Source: Pseudomonas thermotolerans DSM 14292 (lineage in GTDB: Bacteria > Pseudomonadota > Gammaproteobacteria > Pseudomonadales > Pseudomonadaceae). From it: a stretch of 64,000 nt of DNA. How positions within the stretch are numbered: the stretch's first letter is position 1; the number at the start of each line of letters is the position of its first letter. The DNA is taken from positions 1 through 64,000 of the forward strand of contig NZ_KB822609.1 in the NCBI RefSeq assembly GCF_000364625.1, read 5' to 3'. A program made the translations under genes and the position numbers. This document shows positions 8,527-16,105 of the stretch, piece by piece. Under the pieces are notes generated by a model. It did no database searches and had not been told where the DNA came from. It saw nothing but the letters and a program-made list of their open reading frames with translations.

Positions 8527-9060
8527 ATGACGAACCAGGACATCGCCACCGCGCTGCGGCGGCTGGAGACGGTGCTGGCGCGCCGTCCCGAGATGGGGAT
8601 GCACCCGGACGTGCCGGCGCTGGCCCGCTGGCAGGGCGGCACCCGGGTGGAGGTTTGCCATGAAAGCGGAGCCCGGCTGCATACCGACCTGCCGGTGGAG
8701 TTGGGGGGCAGCGGCGAGCAGGTCACCCCCGGCTGGCTGCTGCGCGCGGGGCTGGCCGCCTGTGCGGTGACCCGCCTGGCGATGAGCGCCGCCGGCGCCG
8801 GCATCGAGCTGGCCGCCCTGGAGGTGGAGGTCGCCAGCCAGTCCGACCTGCGCGGCCTGCTGGGCCTGGCTGATGGCGCCGGCAAGCCGCCGTCCGCCGG
8901 GCCGCAGCAGCTGACCCTGGTGCTGCGCCTGTCGGCGCCCGGGGTGCCGGCCGAACGTCTACGCGCCCTTGCCGAAGACAGCCAGCGCCTGTCGCCGGTG
9001 AGCTGCGCCCTGCAGGAGCCGGTGCCCATCGACCTGCGCATCGAGGTGCTCGGCGGCTGA
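8527..9060 (+). CDS. OsmC-like family protein
   Basis: This 177-aa protein fits the OsmC/Ohr-like fold: a strand-rich N-terminal half with VEVCHESGARLHTDLPVELGG and a long central helix GWLLRAGLAACAVTRLAMSAAGAGI. Family members often reduce organic peroxides with paired cysteines. Here one cysteine stands in the AACAVT helix and another near the end (SCALQEP), so peroxidase chemistry is possible but unproved. I chose ATG 8527 with GGAGAA ahead of it over an upstream GTG at 8485. Its stop overlaps the start of the AraC gene by one base. Confidence 0.75.
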   Translation: MTNQDIATALRRLETVLARRPEMGMHPDVPALARWQGGTRVEVCHESGARLHTDLPVELGGSGEQVTPGWLLRAGLAACAVTRLAMSAAGAGIELAALEVEVASQSDLRGLLGLADGAGKPPSAGPQQLTLVLRLSAPGVPAERLRALAEDSQRLSPVSCALQEPVPIDLRIEVLGG

Positions 9061-10043
9061 TGGACGCGCTGTCGGAAGCCCTGCGGGTGGTGCGCCTGGT
9101 CGGCGCCATCTTCATCAGTGCGCGCTTCAGTGCGCCCTGGTGCTACCAGTCGCCGCGTGCCGATTCGGTGGCGCCGCTGCTGGAGTCGGGCGCCGAGCGG
9201 GTGGTGATCTTTCATCTGATCACTGACGGCGAGTGCTACGTGGAACTGGGCAGCGAGGCGCCGGTGCATCTGGTGGCCGGCGACGCCATCGTATTTCCCC
9301 AGGGCGATGCCCACCGCATGACCTCAGAGCCGGGGCTGGCGCCGGCCAAGGGCGCGCGCCTGGACGCGGTGCTGGCACGCCGGCCGCGGTTGCTCGCCTA
9401 TGGCGGCGGCGGGGCGGTGACCCGCCTGATCTGCGGCTACCTGGCCTGCGATGCGCGCTTCGCCGGGCTGCTGCTGGCCGGGCTGCCGCCGCTGGTGCGG
9501 GTCAACGTACGCGGCTCCAGCGCTGGCGACTGGCTGGAGTCCTCGGTGCGCTACGCGCTGGCCGAGGCGCGCTCGCCGCGGCCGGGCGGCGCCGGGGTGC
9601 TGGCCAAGCTGGCCGAGGTGCTGTTCATCGAGGTGCTGCGCCTGTACATGCACGAGCAGGGCGAGGGGCGCACCGGCTGGCTGGCCGGCCTCAACGACCG
9701 CATCGTCGGCGCCGCGCTCAACGCCCTGCACCGCAAGCCGGCGCATGCCTGGACCCTCGACGAGCTGGCGCGTACCGCCGGCACCTCGCGTTCGGTGCTG
9801 GTCGAGCGCTTCCAGCTGCTGGTCGGCAACGCGCCCATGCAGTACCTGACCCAGTGGCGCATGCTGCTGGCCGCCAACCTGCTGCGCCACAGCACCACGC
9901 CCTTGCTGCGCATCGCCGAGGAGGTCGGCTACCAGACCGACAGCGCCTTCAGCCGCGCCTTCCGCCGTGAGTACGGCCTGCCCCCGGCGGCCTGGCGGCG
10001 CGCCCAGAGCGCGGCAAGCGGGGCCTCGGCGTTCGGCCGTTAG
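9060..10043 (+). CDS. AraC-family regulator with N-terminal cupin domain
   Basis: This 327-aa regulator has an N-terminal cupin-like effector domain (about residues 15-190, with ECYVELGSEAPVHLVAGDAIVFPQGDAHRM) and a C-terminal pair of AraC helix-turn-helix motifs (about 220-320, with WTLDELARTAGTSRSVLVERF and IAEEVGYQTDSAFSRAFRREYG). Pseudomonas genomes hold many relatives that control a neighbouring reductase or detoxification gene. Coupling to the OsmC gene (TGATG overlap) suggests that it controls that gene and perhaps the divergent methyltransferase by way of the repeats at 8409-8441. The ligand is unknown. Confidence 0.88.
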   Translation: MDALSEALRVVRLVGAIFISARFSAPWCYQSPRADSVAPLLESGAERVVIFHLITDGECYVELGSEAPVHLVAGDAIVFPQGDAHRMTSEPGLAPAKGARLDAVLARRPRLLAYGGGGAVTRLICGYLACDARFAGLLLAGLPPLVRVNVRGSSAGDWLESSVRYALAEARSPRPGGAGVLAKLAEVLFIEVLRLYMHEQGEGRTGWLAGLNDRIVGAALNALHRKPAHAWTLDELARTAGTSRSVLVERFQLLVGNAPMQYLTQWRMLLAANLLRHSTTPLLRIAEEVGYQTDSAFSRAFRREYGLPPAAWRRAQSAASGASAFGR

Positions 10044-10176
10044 CTGGGAAGATTCGACTGGGCGCGGGTGATCCGGCAGCGGCGCTCGGGGCCTGCGGCT
10101 TGCCATCCGCTGGCGAAGCCGTTAACACTCCCCCCGGCAGCCCTTCCAATGATTCCAATCAGGATGCACCCCGCCC

Positions 10177-10590
10177 ATGCCCACTACTGCCGAAGTCGCC
10201 GAATTCATCCGCCGCGAGTTTCCCCAGGCCCGGGTCGTCATCGACGCCGTGGGCGACCGTTCCGCCACCGTGTCCCAGCAGGTCGAGGAAGCCGACCTGC
10301 GCCCCGGCGGCACCGTCTCCGGGCCGACCCTGATGGCCCTGGCCGATGTCGCCCTGTATGCCGCGGTGCTGGGGGAGATCGGCATAGTACCGCTGGCGGT
10401 GACCACCAGCCTGACCATCAACTTCCTGCGCCGCCCGGATGCCGATCGCCGGGTGATCGCCGTGTGCCGGCTGATGAAGGTCGGCAAGAGCCTCGCCATG
10501 GGCGAGGTGTCGCTCTATTCGGAAGGCCTCGAGGAGCCGGTGGCCCACGCGGTGGGCACCTACGCGATTCCGCCCCAGCACCTGCGCTGA
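10177..10590 (+). CDS. PaaI-like hotdog-fold thioesterase
   Basis: This 137-aa protein belongs to the PaaI/YdiI group of acyl-CoA thioesterases. The family pattern runs through RPGGTVSGPTLMALADVALYAAV, where the Gly-rich turn and the Asp in the long helix sit, and TTSLTINFLRRP in the beta-sheet. The substrate acyl-CoA cannot be told. It stands alone after the AraC gene with a 133-base gap and converges on the SH3-domain gene; a perfect hairpin separates the two. Confidence 0.85.
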   Translation: MPTTAEVAEFIRREFPQARVVIDAVGDRSATVSQQVEEADLRPGGTVSGPTLMALADVALYAAVLGEIGIVPLAVTTSLTINFLRRPDADRRVIAVCRLMKVGKSLAMGEVSLYSEGLEEPVAHAVGTYAIPPQHLR

Positions 10591-10601
10591 GCGGTTCGGC
10601 A

Positions 10602-10624
10602 GCGGACGGGGGTTGCCCGTCCGC
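10602..10624. terminator. Bidirectional hairpin between convergent genes
   Basis: GCGGACGGG (10602-10610) pairs with CCCGTCCGC (10616-10624) around GGTTG. It lies 11 bases after the thioesterase stop and 12 bases after the stop of the opposing SH3 gene. No T-run follows. Confidence 0.6.
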
Positions 10625-10636
10625 CTAGGGAGCGGC

Positions 10637-11317
10637 TCAGAACCACTGGTCGTTGCGCTTGCGCCGCACGCGCAGCAGGGTCGGCAGGATCAGCCCGGCG
10701 AACAGCCCGGCGCCGGCGATGCTGCCGCCGTAGACCATGTAGCGCATCAGCACTTGCTGCTGTTCCTCGCCTAGCTGGGCCTGCACCTCGCGCAGCTCGG
10801 CGCGTGCCTCGCTGAGCTCGGTATCCAGCGCCGAGCGCGCCGCCTGCAGCTCCTCGATCAGTGCCTTGCGGGCGTCCAGGGTTTCCTGCATGCCCTGCAC
10901 GCGGGTCTTCCAGGTGTCGTTGATGTTGGCCAGCTCGGCGCTCAGGCGCTCCAGGCGGCGTTCTAGCTGCGGCAGGCGCTCGGCCTGGCCGGGCACTTCC
11001 TGCAGGTCGCGGCTGGGAATCCATACGGCCTTGCCGTTTTCGGGGCGCACCTGGCTGTAGTCGCCCTGGATGCGTAGCAGCTCCACCTTCTGCCCGGAGG
11101 TCAGGGTGCCGACGATCCGGTAGCCGTCGGTGGGACCGCTGCGCACATAGGTGCTCAGCTTGTCGCTGACCCAGCGCGCGTTGCTGGCGCCTTCCTCGCC
11201 GGAAGCCTCCTCGGCTTGCGCCGGGGCGTGGGCCAGCAGGCTGCCCAGCAGGCAGGCGGCGAGGGCACAGGAGCGGAGCGGGAAAGCACGGACGGGGAAA
11301 TGACGGGATAGGGTCAT
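10637..11317 (-). CDS. SH3-domain envelope protein, YgiM/TIGR04211-like
   Basis: This 226-aa protein has a signal peptide ending near APAQA, a bacterial SH3 domain (about residues 30-95: WVSDKLSTYVRSGPTDGYRIVGTLTSG), a long coiled coil rich in Glu, Leu and Arg (about 100-185), and one C-terminal membrane helix (GGSIAGAGLFAGLILPTLL) with a basic RVRRKR tail. This is the layout of E. coli YgiM. It is probably anchored in the inner membrane with the SH3 domain in the periplasm, perhaps touching peptidoglycan. I chose the ATG at 11317 over a TTG two codons upstream. Its role is not established. Confidence 0.8.
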   Translation of the reverse strand: MTLSRHFPVRAFPLRSCALAACLLGSLLAHAPAQAEEASGEEGASNARWVSDKLSTYVRSGPTDGYRIVGTLTSGQKVELLRIQGDYSQVRPENGKAVWIPSRDLQEVPGQAERLPQLERRLERLSAELANINDTWKTRVQGMQETLDARKALIEELQAARSALDTELSEARAELREVQAQLGEEQQQVLMRYMVYGGSIAGAGLFAGLILPTLLRVRRKRNDQWF

Positions 11318-11531
11318 GGGCAATCTTCACATGGCGATCGAAAAGGGAGCGGCGCAGCCGGCCAGATGAATGGTGTTATGTCGGACGGAGTCGGCATGGC
11401 GAAGGGCCATGTCGTCCGCCCGGGCGGCCGACGGAGGACAGACCGCAGGTGGCCGGGGGAGTTCACTGGCGGTGGGCGGCGGGGGATGAGCGGTCGTTTC
11501 GGGAGGAAAGGCGCCGATCGATGCCGGGGCA

Positions 11532-11553
11532 GGGCGCCGGGAGACCGGCGCCC
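11532..11553 (-). terminator. Hairpin after the rhodanese gene
   Basis: GGGCGCCGG (11532-11540) and CCGGCGCCC (11545-11553) form a perfect stem with a GAGA tetraloop, 7 bases beyond the rhodanese stop. There is no T-run on the minus strand. It probably ends the dioxygenase-rhodanese transcript. Confidence 0.55.
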
Positions 11554-11560
11554 GGGCGGG

Positions 11561-13144
11561 TCAGATCACGAAGAAGCCGTGGGTGCCGTCGCGGCCGAGC
11601 TGCTCGATCAGGCCGAACTCCCAGTCGAGGTAGCCCTGCATGGCTTCGCGCGGGTTGTCGGTACCCTCGTAGGGGCGGCGGTAGCGGTCGGTGCGCGGCA
11701 CCGCCAGGCGGGCCTCGCCGCTTTCCGTGGGCAGGCCGGCGGCCACCCAGGCCGTGGTGCCGCCTTCCAGCAGGTACACCGGCTTGCCGGTCAGGATCTT
11801 CAGTTCATCCACCACGAAGCGCGCCAGTAGGCTGCTGCCGCAGGTGAGCACGTAGCGGCCGGCCACTGGCAGGCGCTCCAGGGCCTGGGGCAGCTGCGAG
11901 CGCAGCGCCCACCAAGCGCCGGGGATGTGTCGAGCGACGTGGTTGGCGCTGGCGGTGAAGTCCAGCACCAGGGTGTCGCCCTCGGCCAGCCAGGCGCTGA
12001 GGGTCTGCGGGTCGATCGCCGCGGGCTGCGGCAGCGGCGGCAGCGGGGCCTTCCAGGCGCCCTGCTCGGTGAAGTCGGCGGCGCTCAGGTCGTCCAGCAC
12101 GAACACTTCCCAGCCCATCTGCGCCAGCCAGGAGGCGCTCATGTTGGCGCGCACGCCGTCGTCGTCGGCCAGCACCACCCGGGCACCGCGCACGCTGGCG
12201 TAGTGGTCGGTCTCCTGGACCAACTGGCCGCCGGGGGTGGAACGCGCGCCGGGCAGGTGGCCGGCCTCGTATTCCTCCGGGGTGCGCACGTCGAACAGGT
12301 AGGTGGTGCGCCCGGCTTCCGCCTGCCAGCGCTTGAGGTCGGCCAGCCTGGCGCGGCCGACGCCGGCCTGGTCGGCCACCGCGCGGGCAGACTGGGCGGC
12401 CAACTGGCGGTTGGCCTCGCTGACTTCGCCGAAGCGCCGCGACTGGCCGTGCTCCAGCTGCTGGCCGGCCAGGGTCCAGCCGATGGTGCCGTTGCGCAGC
12501 GCCGCCACCGGGTTGGGCAGGCCGGCGTTGATCAGCGACTGGGTACCGATGATGCTGCGGGTGCGTCCGGCGCAGTTGACGATCACCCGGGTCTGGGGAT
12601 TCGGTGCCAGCTCGCGGACGCGCAGCACCAGCTCGGCGCCCGGCACGCTGATCCCGGTGGGGATGCTCATGGTCTGGTATTCGTCGAAGCGGCGGGCGTC
12701 GAGGACCACCACGTCGGCCTTGGCATCGAGTAGGGCCTTGACCTCCTCGGCGGACAGCGAGGGGGTGTGGCGGCGGCTTTCCACCAGCTCGCCGAACGCC
12801 TTGCTGGGCACGTTGACGTCGCGGAACAGCTCGCCACCGGCATCGCGCCAGCCGGCCAGGCCGCCGTCGAGCAGGGCCACGTCGCTGTAGCCGAGGCCCA
12901 GCAGGCGTTCTGCGGCCACCTGGGCCAGCCCCTCGCCGTCGTCATAGACAGTGATCGGCGTATCGCGGCGCGGCACCCGGGCGTAGATCTCCAGCTCCAG
13001 CTTGGACAGCGGGATGTTGGCGGCAAACAGCGGATGGGCTTCGGCGAAAGGTGCCTCTTCGCGCACGTCGAGCAGGGCCACTTCACGGCGGTCGAGCAGG
13101 GCCTGGCGGATGTCGTGGAAGCTGCGGGTGGTGATTCGGCTCAT
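11561..13144 (-). CDS. Four-domain rhodanese (sulfurtransferase)
   Basis: This 527-aa protein consists of four rhodanese-like domains (roughly residues 1-110, 120-235, 260-355, 375-500). Domains 2 and 4 have a catalytic-type loop cysteine: Cys191 in NCAGRTRS and Cys435 in TCGSSLL. In domains 1 and 3 the loop has Asp (YDDGEG at 67-72, ADDDG at 326-330), so these are probably inactive and structural. Active rhodaneses carry a persulfide and move sulfane sulfur from thiosulfate or other donors. The gene overlaps the thiol dioxygenase by 4 bases, as in P. aeruginosa, which links it to handling sulfur freed from thiol breakdown. Confidence 0.9.
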   Translation of the reverse strand: MSRITTRSFHDIRQALLDRREVALLDVREEAPFAEAHPLFAANIPLSKLELEIYARVPRRDTPITVYDDGEGLAQVAAERLLGLGYSDVALLDGGLAGWRDAGGELFRDVNVPSKAFGELVESRRHTPSLSAEEVKALLDAKADVVVLDARRFDEYQTMSIPTGISVPGAELVLRVRELAPNPQTRVIVNCAGRTRSIIGTQSLINAGLPNPVAALRNGTIGWTLAGQQLEHGQSRRFGEVSEANRQLAAQSARAVADQAGVGRARLADLKRWQAEAGRTTYLFDVRTPEEYEAGHLPGARSTPGGQLVQETDHYASVRGARVVLADDDGVRANMSASWLAQMGWEVFVLDDLSAADFTEQGAWKAPLPPLPQPAAIDPQTLSAWLAEGDTLVLDFTASANHVARHIPGAWWALRSQLPQALERLPVAGRYVLTCGSSLLARFVVDELKILTGKPVYLLEGGTTAWVAAGLPTESGEARLAVPRTDRYRRPYEGTDNPREAMQGYLDWEFGLIEQLGRDGTHGFFVI

Positions 13145-13746
13145 GCAAGGTTCTCTTTGGAAAGGTCCCAGATATTGGGCAGATAGATGTTGGAATAGCC
13201 GGAGATGAACGGTTTCTCGCTGCCGTCCTCGAGGAACACCGCACGGCGTACCGCGCCGATGTTGGCGCCATAGACGTGGATGCTGATGGAGGCGCGGTCG
13301 GCGAAGGCGTTGCTGACCTTATGGATGTCGCCGATGCGCGGCGACACCGCTTCCACCTGGCCGGGCTCCAGGCGCACCGCCTCGCCCTGGGCGACCAGGC
13401 GGCCGTCAGTGCCGATGGCGTAGTTCTGCGAGTATTCGGCGCCACGCAGCATGCCGATCAGCCCCCAGACCCGGTGATCGTGCACCGGGGTGCTCTGCCC
13501 CGGGCCCCAGACGAAGCTGACGATGGAGAAGCGCTGCCGCGAGTCGGCGTGCAGCAGGTACTGGCGGTAGCGTTCGGGGTCCGGCTGGGCGAATTCCGCG
13601 GGCAGCCAGTCGTCGTGGCTGACCAGCTGGCGCAGCAGGTCGCCGCCGCGCGCCAGGATGGTCGGCTCGTCGGGCTTGGCGTCGAGCAGTGTGGCGAGCT
13701 CGGCGATGAAGGTGCGCAGGCGCTTGAGGTTGGGTTGGGCGTTCAT
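13141..13746 (-). CDS. 3-Mercaptopropionate-type thiol dioxygenase (cysteine dioxygenase family)
   Basis: This 201-aa cupin enzyme uses a mononuclear iron to oxidise a thiol to a sulfinic acid. The iron ligands are His89, His91 (VHDHRVWG) and His142 (DIHKVSN). The Ser155-His157-Tyr159 triad (SISIHVY) is intact. Gln62 stands where mammalian cysteine dioxygenase has its substrate-carboxylate Arg, and Arg168 is present. This Gln/Arg arrangement is the known signature of the P. aeruginosa 3-mercaptopropionate dioxygenase, so 3-mercaptopropionate to 3-sulfinopropionate is the likely reaction, with cysteine a weaker substrate. The numbering agrees with that enzyme. It is the first gene of a two-gene operon divergent from lysR. 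Confidence 0.9.
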   Translation of the reverse strand: MNAQPNLKRLRTFIAELATLLDAKPDEPTILARGGDLLRQLVSHDDWLPAEFAQPDPERYRQYLLHADSRQRFSIVSFVWGPGQSTPVHDHRVWGLIGMLRGAEYSQNYAIGTDGRLVAQGEAVRLEPGQVEAVSPRIGDIHKVSNAFADRASISIHVYGANIGAVRRAVFLEDGSEKPFISGYSNIYLPNIWDLSKENLA

Positions 13747-13808
13747 GACGGGGTTCCAGTGACGGTCGGCGCTAAGGTAGCAATCCGGCTATAATTACAA
13801 AAATGCAA

Positions 13809-13836
13809 TTTATTCATAAGCTAATATGCGAATAAA
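13809..13836. promoter_or_regulatory. Inverted repeat with LysR-motif copy 1
   Basis: TTTATTC (13809-13815) and GAATAAA (13830-13836) are inverted arms in the 92-base gap between the divergent dioxygenase and lysR genes. Inside lies CATAAGCTAATATGC (13815-13829), the exact reverse complement of the 15-bp motif at 14856-14870. The site ends 2 bases before the lysR start codon, a place that suits autoregulation by the LysR protein. Confidence 0.6.
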
Positions 13837-13838
13837 GA

Positions 13839-14753
13839 ATGAAGATCGATGACATGGCCGCCTTCGCCGCGGTCGTCCGCCTGCAGTCGCTGAGCCAGGC
13901 CGCGGAAGCCCTGCAGCTCACTCAGTCGGCGGTCACCCGGCGTCTGCAGAACTTCGAGGAGGCTCTGGGCGTCGAGCTGCTGGACCGCCACACCAAGCCG
14001 CTCAAGCCGACGCCCATCGGCCTGCGGGTCTACGAGCAGTGCCGCGTGGTGCTGCGCGAGATAGACGCGCTGCGCGAGTTGGTGGCGAGCGACGCCGTGC
14101 CCTCCGGCGCCCTGCGTCTCGGCGTGCCGCAAACGGTGGGCGACACCCTGCTGCTGGAGGCCCTGCAGCGCCTGCAGGAAACCTACCCGGAGCTGCACGT
14201 GCAGGTCTCCAGCGGCTGGGGCAGCGGCTTGCTCAAGCGCCTGGAGAGCGGCGAGCTGGATGCCGTGGCGGCGCTGTTCCCGGCCGGCAAGGTGTTCCCC
14301 GAGGGGCTGGTCGGCCAGTCCCTGGCGCGCATGAATCTGGTGGTGGTGGCGCCGCGCGGCTTCGCCAGCAGGAAGCACTACCGCCTCGCCGAGTGCCAGC
14401 AGCATGGCTGGATCCTCAATCCGGACGGTTGCGGCTTCCGCGCCGGCCTGCAACGTGCCCTCGCCGAGCAGGGCCTGAACCTGGCGGTGAACCTGGAGAT
14501 CTTCGGCACCGACCTGCAGCTCGGCCTGGTGGCCAACGGCATGGGCCTCGGCCTGGTCCCGCTGCCGCTGCTGGGGGGTAGCCGTCACCGCGAGCGCCTG
14601 GAGGTGCTCAACGTCACCGACTTCAAACCGGTGATCGACCTCTGGCTGGTGCGCGCCGCCTTCGTCGGCAACCTGCAGGGCGCCGTGGATCTGGTCGGCG
14701 AGGTGATCACCCGGCGCCTGGGCGGCACCCCGCCGACCGTGCCGGCGGCCTGA
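13839..14753 (+). CDS. LysR-family transcriptional regulator
   Basis: This 304-aa protein has an N-terminal LysR winged helix-turn-helix (residues 1-60, SLSQAAEALQLTQSAVTRRLQNFEEALG) and a periplasmic-binding-like effector domain (about 90-295). It lies between the divergent dioxygenase-rhodanese operon and the downstream monooxygenase-transporter genes. A shared 15-bp motif is found in both flanking promoter regions, so it probably controls both sides. The effector is likely an organosulfur compound or a sulfur metabolite; that is inference. P. aeruginosa has a LysR gene in the same relative place. Confidence 0.9.
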   Translation: MKIDDMAAFAAVVRLQSLSQAAEALQLTQSAVTRRLQNFEEALGVELLDRHTKPLKPTPIGLRVYEQCRVVLREIDALRELVASDAVPSGALRLGVPQTVGDTLLLEALQRLQETYPELHVQVSSGWGSGLLKRLESGELDAVAALFPAGKVFPEGLVGQSLARMNLVVVAPRGFASRKHYRLAECQQHGWILNPDGCGFRAGLQRALAEQGLNLAVNLEIFGTDLQLGLVANGMGLGLVPLPLLGGSRHRERLEVLNVTDFKPVIDLWLVRAAFVGNLQGAVDLVGEVITRRLGGTPPTVPAA

Positions 14754-14812
14754 GCCACTCCGCCCGGGCGCGGGGCGGCGCTGCGTCCGGGGCATGTCCA
14801 GCTTTCCTGAAT

Positions 14813-14870
14813 ATGCGTATTGCGCAATATGGAGAATTTCATTGATGCGTATTATGCATATTAGCTTATG
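14813..14870 (+). promoter_or_regulatory. Clustered operator motifs upstream of the sulfur operon (LysR-motif copy 2)
   Basis: This AT-rich stretch holds two direct copies of ATGCGTATT (14813-14821 and 14845-14853, 32-base period), a perfect 12-bp palindrome TATTGCGCAATA (14818-14829), and GCATATTAGCTTATG (14856-14870), identical in 15 of 15 bases to the reverse complement of 13815-13829. The motif has CATA-N6-TATG arms. The cluster lies 51-131 bases upstream of the -10 box at 14944, where LysR activators usually bind. Confidence 0.6.
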
Positions 14871-14919
14871 CCTAAATTGAATTTCCATCCTGTGAAACTT
14901 GTCGATAGCCTTATAAGTA

Positions 14920-14949
14920 TTCGTTAGGCACGTAGCGCTTTCTTATAAT
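14920..14949 (+). promoter_or_regulatory. Promoter of the monooxygenase operon
   Basis: TATAAT at 14944-14949 is a perfect -10 box. The -35 area (TTCGTT at 14920-14925, 18-base spacing) is poor, which suggests activator dependence. The first start codon is at 15003 behind AGGATCGCAGGAC. Confidence 0.55.
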
Positions 14950-15002
14950 CAAAAAGCAATCTGCTGCGTGCCTCCGGTATAACCGACAGAGGATCGCAGG
15001 AC

Positions 15003-16088
15003 ATGAGCCTGGAAATCTTGGGCATGATCACGGCCACGCCGAGCGCCGAGGTGGACCAGCCGCTGGGCGAGGCCGTGGACGCCGAGTTCGTCCGCGAGTT
15101 CGCCCAGGCACACGAGCAGGCTGGCTTCGACCGTGCGCTGGTGGGCTACTTCTCCAATGGCGCCGAGGGCGCGGTGGTCAGTTCCTTCATCGCCGCGGCG
15201 ACCAGTCGCCTGGGCATCCTGCTCGCCTACCGCCCCGGAGTGATCGCCCCGCCGTTGGCCGCCCGCCAGCTGGCCACCCTCGACCAGTTCAGCGACGGCC
15301 GCCTGGCCCTCAACGTGATCAGCGGCGGCAGCGACATCGACCAGCAGCGCGACGGCGACTTCCTCGACCATGACCAGCGCTACGCGCGCACCGACGAGTA
15401 CCTGAGCATCCTGAAGTCGATCTGGACCGCCGAGCGGCCGGTGGACCACGAGGGACGCTTCTACCGCTTCAAGGGCGCGTTGCCCAACGTGCGCCCCCGC
15501 CAGAAGCCGCACATCCCCATCTACTTCAGCGGTTCCTCGCCGGCGGCCATCCAGGTGGCGGCGCGGCATGCCGACACCTACATGCTCTGGGGCGAGCCGC
15601 TGGCCGACTTCGCCGAGCAGGTGCAGCGCGTGCGCCGGGCCGCCGCGGCTCTGGGGCGCAGACCGCGGATCTCGGTGTCCTTCCGGCCGATCGTCGCCGA
15701 CACCGAGGAGGCGGCCTGGAAGCGCGCCGCGGAGATCCTCGAACGGGTCCGCGAGAACCGTCTGCGCCTCGGCCTGCCGATCAGCGATCACGCCCCGGCC
15801 AACGCCGGCTCGCAGCGCCTGCTGGCCGCCGCCCGGCGCGGCGAGGTGCTGGACGAGCGGCTGTGGACCGGCGTAGCCCGGCTGACCGGCGCGCAATGGA
15901 ACTCAACCGCCCTGGTGGGCACCCCCGAGCAGGTAGCCGAGGCCCTCGGCCGCTACTGGCAGCAGGGTGCCGATACCTTCCTGATCCGCGGCTTCGACCC
16001 GCTGGACGACGCCCGACTCTACGGCCGGGGCCTGATCCCGGCGATCCGTGAACACATTGCCGCCCTGCAACGCCGCAAGGCCGGCTGA
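15003..16088 (+). CDS. LLM-class flavin monooxygenase, SsuD-like (copy 1)
   Basis: This 361-aa protein is a bacterial-luciferase-like FMNH2-dependent monooxygenase of the alkanesulfonate monooxygenase group. Family blocks are visible: LLAYRPGVIAPPLAARQLATLDQFSDGR, NVISGGSDIDQQRDGDFLDHDQRYARTDEYL, IYFSGSSPAAIQVAARHADTYMLWGEP and LWTGVARLTGAQWNSTALVG. By eye against E. coli SsuD, the active-site Cys54 (SCEDAW) is replaced by NGAEGA, and Arg226/His228 (RLH) by Ser and Arg (SFR), so a plain alkanesulfonate is doubtful. It needs a separate flavin reductase, and none is in the window. It is followed after 17 bases by the binding protein and is 1,959 bases from the start of a close paralogue. Confidence 0.85.
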   Translation: MSLEILGMITATPSAEVDQPLGEAVDAEFVREFAQAHEQAGFDRALVGYFSNGAEGAVVSSFIAAATSRLGILLAYRPGVIAPPLAARQLATLDQFSDGRLALNVISGGSDIDQQRDGDFLDHDQRYARTDEYLSILKSIWTAERPVDHEGRFYRFKGALPNVRPRQKPHIPIYFSGSSPAAIQVAARHADTYMLWGEPLADFAEQVQRVRRAAAALGRRPRISVSFRPIVADTEEAAWKRAAEILERVRENRLRLGLPISDHAPANAGSQRLLAAARRGEVLDERLWTGVARLTGAQWNSTALVGTPEQVAEALGRYWQQGADTFLIRGFDPLDDARLYGRGLIPAIREHIAALQRRKAG

Positions 16089-16105
16089 GCCTCTGGAGAC
16101 CATCG

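Noticed and set aside
13791-13797. TATAATT at 13791-13797 as the promoter of lysR
   Set aside because: A TATAAT-like box is present, but no -35 at proper spacing is seen on the plus strand; it was not listed as a promoter.
14899-14917. TTGTCG and TATAAG as a promoter pair
   Set aside because: The spacing between the boxes is only 7 bases, far too short for a sigma-70 promoter.
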